Shown here piece after piece: positions 57,001 through 64,000 of a DNA stretch of 64,000 nucleotides. The notes beneath the pieces are model-generated. The model made no database searches. It was not told the origin of the DNA and was given only the letters and a program-made list of their open reading frames with translations. The number at the start of each line of letters is the position of its first letter. Positions within the stretch are counted from its first letter, which is position 1. The stretch is taken from positions 19,128,811 through 19,192,810 of the forward strand of contig NC_045128.1 of NCBI RefSeq assembly GCF_007655135.1, in the 5' to 3' direction. This DNA is from Punica granatum. Lineage: Eukaryota; Streptophyta; Magnoliopsida; Myrtales; Lythraceae. The position numbers and the translations under genes were made by a program.

Positions 57001-58914
57001 TGGATTAAATAATCGGGTTAATTGATCCTTAATTGGTAAAACGCATCGATGATTTACGGAACGGCGTGAATGCCCTTTTCCAATAAAATTCACAATTTCA
57101 AAATACCGAGATGCGTAACACGAATAGAATTGACGTCTAGGGAATACTCACGTGCCGTGACTCGAGTCCGGGCCCAATTTGAGGCGGCCCGAGTCGGGGC
57201 ACGAGAGTCCTTCTTAGACTCCTTCGCGTGACGCAAATCTCCAATTTATACACGAACATCACAATTTTATCATCCAAGGGCATAACCGTCATTCCATGAT
57301 TCACCGATACCCTAGGCTTTAGGGAGTTGGAAACACCTAGAGCTATGAACGAGAAAGGACAACCCGTTCGGGTGCGAGTTTCATTCGCGTGGTCAATTTC
57401 GTTTGTTTTCGGTGTTTCTTTCTTTCTATCATAGATTCGGTGGGGAGTATTTTATTTCAGTTACAAAACACCAAGGACCGGACTAATTGTGCACCCGACT
57501 TATTCAAATATTAGATAATGGATAGGCGGAATATTAGATTCCAATCTAGAGTCGAAACACGAGTTTGGTTAATTCGGTGAAACCACAGTGACACTTAACT
57601 GAATAAGAGTCATAAGACAAACACACACATGTAATCGGCTTAGAACCTTATCCTAGCCCGCCCTCTATGTTTGCCTAGGTTAGATGCATTGTTTGCCAAT
57701 CAACCACGGGTAATAACTGATTAAATCACGTACATTCGGCCTAATACACAATTCGTTTGTATTCACTGACACTTATCAGTTGTTGTCAGTTGCTTCCTGT
57801 ATCGTGTCAGTTATATCAGTTTTCTTCTGTTTTGTTCTTGCTTATGATGATTTATTGCGGTACGGGTCCGAACCCATAGGTCACATGTTGCACGGGGTCC
57901 AACGCCCCAAACTACCGAACACGAGGTCCAATGCCTCTTAACTCACTGAGAGCGTGCAACCCGAGTGCGGAATGGGATCTAGCCTCGAGTCACCATCACA
58001 CTCCAAATATGGCCTATGTGGAAGGCAATTTGGATTGGACGCGTGAAACGTGTTTAGATATCACCCGGGAGCTCGATCGGTCCAACGATTACAGTGGAAA
58101 CAAACCGGTTCTCCTGCAAATCGTCGGTTCGATTGGACCCGACCCCCGGCTCCTTGAGCCCGCGTTGCCTTAATTTGTTTATCGGTTATTCAAACTACAC
58201 GGTGAGCCGGAGCGGAATATTGGCCCAATGCAAACCGATCGGGATCCATTTACTTATTCATTTACACTTTGTAATTATTCGAGAGAACATTGTGAGGATT
58301 TTATTTGTATGTTCATTCATTCATTTGTAAGGATCCCCGATCGGCAAGCGAGAGGTCCGAGTATCGAATTGGTTAAGTTGGTCTATCATCACCGAAGGAT
58401 GAGTAAGCTTGAATAATCGTGATATCGGTTCGCGCAGGGAATCGACCGTATTGGTCCGATGAACTGTAACGACAAGATAGTGAACCGATCCCTCGAACAC
58501 ACAGGCCTACTCACCTTTCGGGTTCTTGGCCCAACTCAATCAACTTATCGAATTTACGGTGTCAAAACGGGCGAGTCGAGTGCAACCCTAAATCACGCGG
58601 TAAATAAACAAAAATGGCAAACCTAGCAAGCTAGAGTACCGAAAGGGCGTGCGGGATATAGGCCCGCACGTAATAGAACCCCCGAATTCGGAACTTTCGG
58701 TTCCGCACGACCATTGCCTTAGCATTTAGGTGTACCCCGTACCCCTAGACCCGGGTAACTTGCCGGCCCTCGACCTTCGGGTCGTAAAATGGCAAGTGGC
58801 GACTCCTTCTCACGTGCGTCCGTCGCGCGTCCCCGGGAAGGTGGACACTCCCAAGCCGCGTTTGCTTAGGCGCGCGCATGCGTGCCCCGACGAGATGAAA
58901 TTCGGGTGCGCACA
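54003..58914 (+). repeat. E5 5' LTR (4,912 bp)
   Basis: TGTCAGCACCCC to GGTGCGCACA. It is clearly diverged from the E2 LTRs but aligned throughout. Landmarks: TATAAG 55314-55319, hairpin/donor about 56061-56083, H1 56327-56381, H2 about 56510-56590. Confidence 0.93.
56327..56381 (+). other. Long LTR hairpin H1 (E5 copy)
   Basis: AACCATAGA...CCCACGG (56327-56343) pairs with CCGTGAG...TCTATGGTT (56364-56381). The outer nine base pairs are perfect and differ from E1's nine at four positions, all compensated. Confidence 0.78.
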
Positions 58915-59240
58915 GCTTGGCGACTCCACTGGGGATATCTAGAGGGTTCGGGCTCAATCCCGTTTGCTTGCTTGCTTGTTTATTTACTGCTTTCCGTCAT
59001 TTACCGCTTATCTATTTACGCACATTTATTTCACGCATGCATTGCATATCATACTAGTTTCTTAGGTACCTTGTCCGACATCCCACGGGCACCAATATAG
59101 GAAGCTAGGTTAGTCAGAGGTTCCGAGTAAGGGAACGGATCGAGTCGGCTATGCCACCGAACCGGCCCCCAAAGATCCTCGCTCGATTTCAAGGAATTCA
59201 CACCCTTGAGTCGGGAGCCCCCATCCATAGATAGCACGGT
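58915..59240 (+). other. E5 leader with primer-binding site
   Basis: TGGCGACTCCACTGGGGA is at 58918-58935. The block at 59070-59230 is nearly identical to E1's leader; similarity drops sharply after about 59230. Confidence 0.88.
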
Positions 59241-60640
59241 CCCTGTAGCACCGAACCATGCATCGTGCTATGCCTCCATGCAAACCTTCAATCCGACGCC
59301 GACAACAGTCCATAGAGTCGGCCTGCATGCCACTTGAGTCTTTTCCATTTCAAGAGCGATGTACATGTAATTTCTATTAAGCCGTGGGCATTTACTCTCT
59401 TCGCACACATGCATCATGCAATTTTCAAAAAAATAGGATGTCATTCATGTTGACGAGTCCTAAGCGGATTTTCCTGTCGTCTTGGTAAGGGACGCCTCGC
59501 TCGTCCTCCTGCCCGCGCCTCGACAGAGTCCACCAGCACACAAGGACCTCACCGACCCGCCACGGAATGCAGATGGCGTATACTCTGGGACAACATGATC
59601 GACCTCATCAACACTAGGTTCGATCACCAAGAGGTCACTGAGAAATGAAGACCTCGCCGGCCAACCACCTCAGAGGGAGCTCTCCCAAACTCGTGCCAAG
59701 ATGCAGAGATGCGGTCAAGAGCTCGCTTGAGCGAACGCCGCCCTGGAGAGGTCTAGGAAAGGGCCTCATGAAGACCCACACATGCACTCTAGGATGGATG
59801 TCTCCGCAAGGCCCTCGCCTAGATCCGGTGCTTTCCGAGGCCGCGCTCGCTCAAACCCCGATTGTGGTGGCAAATCAGCTTAAGGCTCTATTTTACAAAA
59901 TTTGCATTGTACTTTGAACCTTTTGAGTCAATGTGAACGACAACATTAGCTTTTGAAAACTCACGTACTGCATGCATCCTATCCATTTACTGTTTTACAC
60001 GACAATTAACACTACCACACAGTAGACAAAGTTGTGACCGCCTTTGCAGGTGGACCTCTCGTGGTCCTCACCCTTCCTCCACGGCGAGACGATCGGTAGC
60101 TCAAGGGCCAACCATCCAGGCAACACTAACTCCCCATTAATCCCGCGCAATCGATTATGTCATTGCATGGTTGAGCACACGTCCCTCTATGCTACAAGTG
60201 CTTCCATCAGCACAACTGAGCGTGCCATTTCCGCGTCGTGCGAGCACACCCCTACCTTGCCCATGCACGCATCCTCGACACACCTTGTGCATGTTTCTCA
60301 GTGCGCTCGCACGACGCCTACCAGGCTAGTTCAATCCCCTACGCCCTTACGCTGAAATCGCAAATATAGTTCGCTCCTTCATTGTTTTCTTTTCCCATTG
60401 TAGGAAATTCTACACAAGAAGACAGCATGAATACTGATCAACCACAATTGAGACAACAAACGTCTTCCATCCATCCAGCTCCTTGGGATTTCAACACTGA
60501 GTCCCCATCCCTACTCCACAAAGCAAGACCGCAAGCAAATCAGCGCCACCGTATCGCAGCGCCTCACGCTATTCCTCAGCATTGACCTTTGCTTTCGCAT
60601 TTCTTGCACTTTCCTATCAACCCCGCATTTATTGCATCAG
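59241..60640 (+). other. E5 region replacing ORF1 and gag
   Basis: No protein family is recognised. Donor-like CTTGGTAAGG (59481-59490) stands where ORF1 starts in the other elements, but the ATG is gone. The spacer block (59890-59975) and acceptor-like site (60048) are kept. Short open frames at 59645-59917 and 60044-60355 lack relatives in E2 or E3. Confidence 0.6.
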
Positions 60641-61030
60641 GCTTCGGCCCCACACCGGGCTTTAGCCCTGCATCGGGCTCCAGCCCTGCATTTACTGCAT
60701 TGGGCTTCGGCCCCGTATTTATTACATTGGGCTTTGGCCCCGCATTTATTACATTAGGCTTTGGCCCCGCATCGGGCTTCAGCCCTGCATCGGGCTCCGG
60801 CCCTGCATTTACTGCATTGGGCTTCGGCCCTGCATCGGGCTCCGTCCCTGCATTTATTGCATTGGGTTTCGGCCCCGCATCGGGCCCCGGCCCCGCATTT
60901 ACTGCATCGGGCTTCGGCCTCGCATCGGGCTCCGGCCCTACATCGGGCTCCGGCCCCGCATTTACTGCTTTTGGGCTCCGGCCCCGCATTTACTACTTTC
61001 AGGTTTTGACACATCGCATTTACTGCTTTC
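60641..61030. repeat. TTCG mini-hairpin array in E5
   Basis: About twenty copies of GGGC-TTCG-GCCC or close variants (CTCCGG, CTTTGG) are separated by CCGCATTTA(C/T)TGCAT-type spacers, with 18- to 30-bp periods. As RNA, C(UUCG)G is an exceptionally stable tetraloop. Open frames (Gly/Phe/Pro/Ser or Ala repeats) are composition artefacts. Confidence 0.88.
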
Positions 61031-62540
61031 AGGCTCAACTAAAATCCAAAATCGACTTGGATTCAAATTCATCCAAGCGATACTCCGAGGAGCAAGTCTA
61101 ATCCTTCAACCGCAAAGATCACAAGCGACAGCTCCGATGAACAGAACATGGCCCTGCCCACCCGCCGCGAAAGTCATTAGCACGGTCACATCTCCGACCG
61201 GAGAATGATCCCTGCCCACCCTCCACTGTGGCCAACAACCAGCCACTGGGGCAACATGCACTATTCCCTAAACTCTCTTTTACATTTATATGCATTCTCA
61301 AACAAGCTCCAGGCATGAACGAACCCTTCACGGGCGCACTATGATAGCCCCGAAGATGCCCTGTTGGTTCTGTCGGAATTGTTCGATTCGTCTGTCCTCA
61401 TGGGATCCAACTTCTCGAGCCTTCCCTAGGACGGCTGCGCATGCTAACCAGCAATAGGGGAAAGTACACCTATGTGGCCCCTAGCCACGGTCTGCCCACT
61501 CCAGGGTGGCGATGACTAAATCTCGGAATTGAATGTCCCCTACGTGCGGCACCCCATGGGTCGCGCGCTGGACGAAGGAATTTCCCATGGGTCCACCTTA
61601 CATTTCTTACCACATATTCCACCGCATAATCGCCTAATGCATCATCCTCTTTGTCATCCTTCATAGGGACACACTAGTCGCGGGCGAAGAGCGATGCGCG
61701 GGTTCACACCTCCTCGAGAACTCCTATCGGGTCTTTCTTCCTATACTTTAGTAGGGAAGGGCCCGACAAGGAGGTACCCCCTATGAAGCCGACGACGGAA
61801 GCATCCGAACGAGCCGCATGTCTTCAGCGCAACCGTCTCAATCGACAAACAAACATGCCTATCGGCTTCGAGAGCACACCTTTCCGGCGTACAACTGATG
61901 CTGGAGCCACAAGCACGATCGGGGACGATGATTGTACAAGACGCCCGACACAAATCACAAAGACCGGGGCATCCCCGTCCAACATTCACGCGAAGCAACC
62001 TTGGTCACCCACACTCCTGGGGAAATTTTGTTTTCTTTTTAGACAATAGGGGAAAGGACTTGTAAAGTTTGCAAGGACAAAAGACGCGAAGTTCGGCTTT
62101 TGAGTGCACAAGCATCAGACTTCTGGGAAAACCAACCCTCACAAAATTGGGCTAGGACTACAAAGTACATCAAGTCTCCATGGGGCGAAGCAAACAAAAG
62201 CAGCCTCGATGATGCAAAGTCGAGGAGTTTCAAACAAATATAAGTGGCACAATACAGACCCCAGCTGCAAGAAAAAAACAGAGTGAAAAGACGCGGGAAA
62301 AACCCGCCAACAAAGAAGAGAAGAGAGAGAGAAAAGAAGCGGAAAAACCCGCCAACAAAAAATGGGGCAATGCCGAGGTTCACCAAAAGCACCGGCACCC
62401 CCAATCCAAAAGAAATGAATGAATCCCAACAAATAGGGAAGCAGCAGTCGCAACTCCTCGACGGAGACAGAACGTAACGCACTCGGAGGTCGAATTATTC
62501 GAAACCTTCGCCCTTGCAAACACGAGAGACAAAAGAATCG
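61031..62540 (+). other. E5 3' non-coding region, part 1
   Basis: Collinear with E2 about 44650-46090. No intact gene is seen; minus-strand hydrophobic open frames at 62039-62519 parallel those in E2 but are not aligned in frame. Confidence 0.65.
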
Positions 62541-62544
62541 AGCC

Positions 62545-62695
62545 TGCTAGGTTGAAAACCCCATGGGGCGATCTAGGCAAAAGTTAGGGCAAAAGAGAGG
62601 CACGACTGAAAATCCCGAGGCGGGCGGTCGTGGCAAAAGGAGAGTTCATCCTCTTTAGGTTGAGAGGTACGGCCCCGAGGCGGGTGACCGTAACA
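62545..62695 (+). other. Hairpin cassette in E5 3' region (three hairpins)
   Basis: CTAGGTT/GATCTAG (62547-62576, with wobbles), CACGAC/GTCGTG (62602-62633) and TACGG/CCGTA (62668-62692). Tails are GCAAAAGTTAGGG, GCAAAAGGAGAG and ACAAAAGGAGAG, the same classes as in E3. Confidence 0.72.
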
Positions 62696-64000
62696 AAAGG
62701 AGAGTAAAATGAGAGATAAACAAAATAGTCCCCTAGGCCTTCGCACACTGCGCGGACCAGGGATCCCCAAGGGAAATGGCCAGGTTATCTACTCCAACAC
62801 GATCCCCGATCGGCTCTCCTACCGAACTCAACCGTCCAAGGCGGATTCTTCTTCAAGCACAGCGGGCGACCAAGCACGCAATCCAAACAGTTCAAGACAG
62901 CCAACACCAACCGAAGGGCGGAAGAGAAGGGGGTACATCTCACTGCAGACGTAAACCCGTGTATCCTTTTAGCCTAGGGCAATGTGCTCCCCAAGCTTTC
63001 TCTTTTTCCTTTGTCATTCACATAACTCTAACGGGTCACGGCCACCCTTCAATCGGCTACCGCAAAGCCAAAATCCTAGACATTTCTTTCCGGGAGTCTA
63101 GTCATAACACTCTGGAAATGACTAGACCGAGGTCTGACCAAACTTGAACGAAATTCCGCATGCGGGTTACAAATGCAGCCGCCCTACGGTACCCTAATGA
63201 GAAGGGTCCTAAGTTCACGGGCGCGTCGAACAACCGATAGAGCCACTTGGGCACCTTTGAGAACGTCTCGATATGCCCATGTAAGGCCAACAGGAGCCCC
63301 GGAGGCCTTGCATCGAGGCCTCTGAAAGCGGGATCCCATTCGCATCGCTAAAACAAAAACTCTTTGCGGATCGCTCAGGCGACCCGAAACTAAAGAGCAT
63401 GCGTCTCAAAGACATCTTTTTACCCACGCTTACACGTTGTTAGTAACCTCCATGACTTACTAATGATGTCAGGATCACAAGTACAACAAACGCGGGAACT
63501 ACGGCAGACTCTGATTCCCGACTCCTCAGGATACGTAGGCACTTTACCCCAGAGTTCGAATCCCTCATCGCATAACCGGGCGTCCCTAGAGAACTACAAT
63601 CGCCACTGTGACAGAGCTGACATCCGGCAGGGCAAAGAGTAACCGCCCTAGCAGCAAAGCCGGCTTCCGGCAGATCAAACACACCGCCACCCCAAGGGGA
63701 AAGCATCGATGAAGCAACTTCATCGCAGCAGCAACGCCAATCTACAGCAGATCAACACCTTCGGGACAGCATCAGCCCTGTACACTTGGCGCGCGCCACT
63801 GTCCACATGACTAACGAAGAGTTATGCTCTTCTCTGCAGATACGCATGGAATCCCAAGAGGCATCTCCTTCTTGACGAACACGCGTTTGGCTTGTGCGGC
63901 AGATCAGGGCACCGAACCAAATGAGGGGCAGGAAAAGGAACCCTTTTGATCCTGACTCAAGGAAACGACAAATGACAAGCTCGACTTGGAACGGGACAAT
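62696..64000 (+). other. E5 3' non-coding region, part 2, to window end
   Basis: Collinear with E2 46226-47070 up to about 63540, then unmatched. An AAATGAGGGGCAGG word at 63919-63932 resembles the polypurine tract but no LTR start follows it. No gene recognised. Confidence 0.6.

Larger units (their letters stand above)
54003..64000 (+). mobile_element. E5: strongly reduced, non-coding Ogre-type element (continues past the window)
   Basis: A 5' LTR, primer-binding site and conserved leader are followed by about 4.8 kb with no ORF1, gag or pol. The layout is still collinear with E2: donor-like GTAAG at 59485, conserved spacer block at 59890-59975, acceptor-like TTTGCAG at 60048-60049, then 3' region blocks. 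It sits inside E1 gag. The LTR is preceded by mid-gag sequence, not a polypurine tract, which argues against it being E1's own 3' LTR. Confidence 0.88.

Noticed and set aside
54003..58914. E1's own 3' LTR
   Set aside because: It is preceded by mid-gag coding sequence, not a polypurine tract, and followed by a primer-binding site and leader, so it is the 5' LTR of another element.
60576..61101. Gly/Pro/Phe-rich and Ala/Gly-rich frames on both strands
   Set aside because: Translations of the TTCG mini-hairpin array.
63919..63932. Polypurine tract and end of E5
   Set aside because: AAATGAGGGGCAGG resembles the tract but no TGTCAGCACC follows within the remaining bases.
1..64000. Ordinary host genes, tRNA or rRNA genes
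   Set aside because: Every stretch is accounted for by LTRs, retroelement ORFs or their non-coding regions; no other domain was recognised on either strand.

Overview
The window is plant nuclear DNA made entirely of very large Ty3/gypsy LTR retrotransposons of the Tat/Ogre type. I see no ordinary host gene, tRNA, rRNA or CRISPR array. Ogre features visible here are LTRs of about 5 kb, an extra ORF (ORF1) upstream of gag, a second RNase H domain, and the primer-binding site TGGCGACTCCACT(G/A)GGGA. The ORF1 and gag proteins resemble hypothetical proteins I recall from pomegranate (Punica, Myrtales). That species guess is from memory only; 'eudicot plant' is safer.

The layout is a Russian doll that can be read from 5-bp target-site duplications (TSDs). 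Element E1 (+) is the oldest: 5' LTR 1-4104 (cut by the window edge), leader, ORF1 4692-6191, and gag from 6511. E2 (+, 7226-53275, TSD CACGA) is inserted in E1's gag. E2 carries LTRs 7226-12232 and 48369-53275, an intact ORF1 (40462-41961) and a damaged gag (42283-44390), but no protease, RT or integrase. E3 (-, 12585-40192, TSD CCATG) is inserted in E2's leader. E3 is the only element with pol: ORF1, gag, protease, RT, two RNase H domains and integrase, read right to left between LTRs 34731-40192 (5') and 12585-17830 (3'). E4 (-, 21183-26352, TSD ATGTC) is a solo LTR inserted in E3's pol between RNase H and integrase. E1's gag resumes at 53281 and is cut again at 54003 by E5 (+). E5 has a 5' LTR at 54003-58914 and an internal region running off the window with no ORF1, gag or pol homology.

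E1, E2, E3 and E5 share primer-binding site, leader block and spacer block; E2 and E3 also share the polypurine tract. E2 and E5 therefore look like non-autonomous passengers of an E3-like helper. E3's own coding sequence has at least ten disabling lesions, although its two LTRs are nearly identical where sampled.

The most unusual signal is not coding. Both LTR families, and the 3' non-coding regions, carry recurring hairpins whose stems differ between copies by compensatory changes while loops or flanks stay constant. These are long 'ACGG' hairpins in the LTR, short hairpins with a TCCAACG loop, a 3' cassette of hairpins each followed by a GCAAAA-type tail, and arrays of TTCG-loop mini-hairpins. 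Conserved splice-donor-like sites sit in every LTR and directly before ORF1. ORF1 may therefore lie inside a removable intron.
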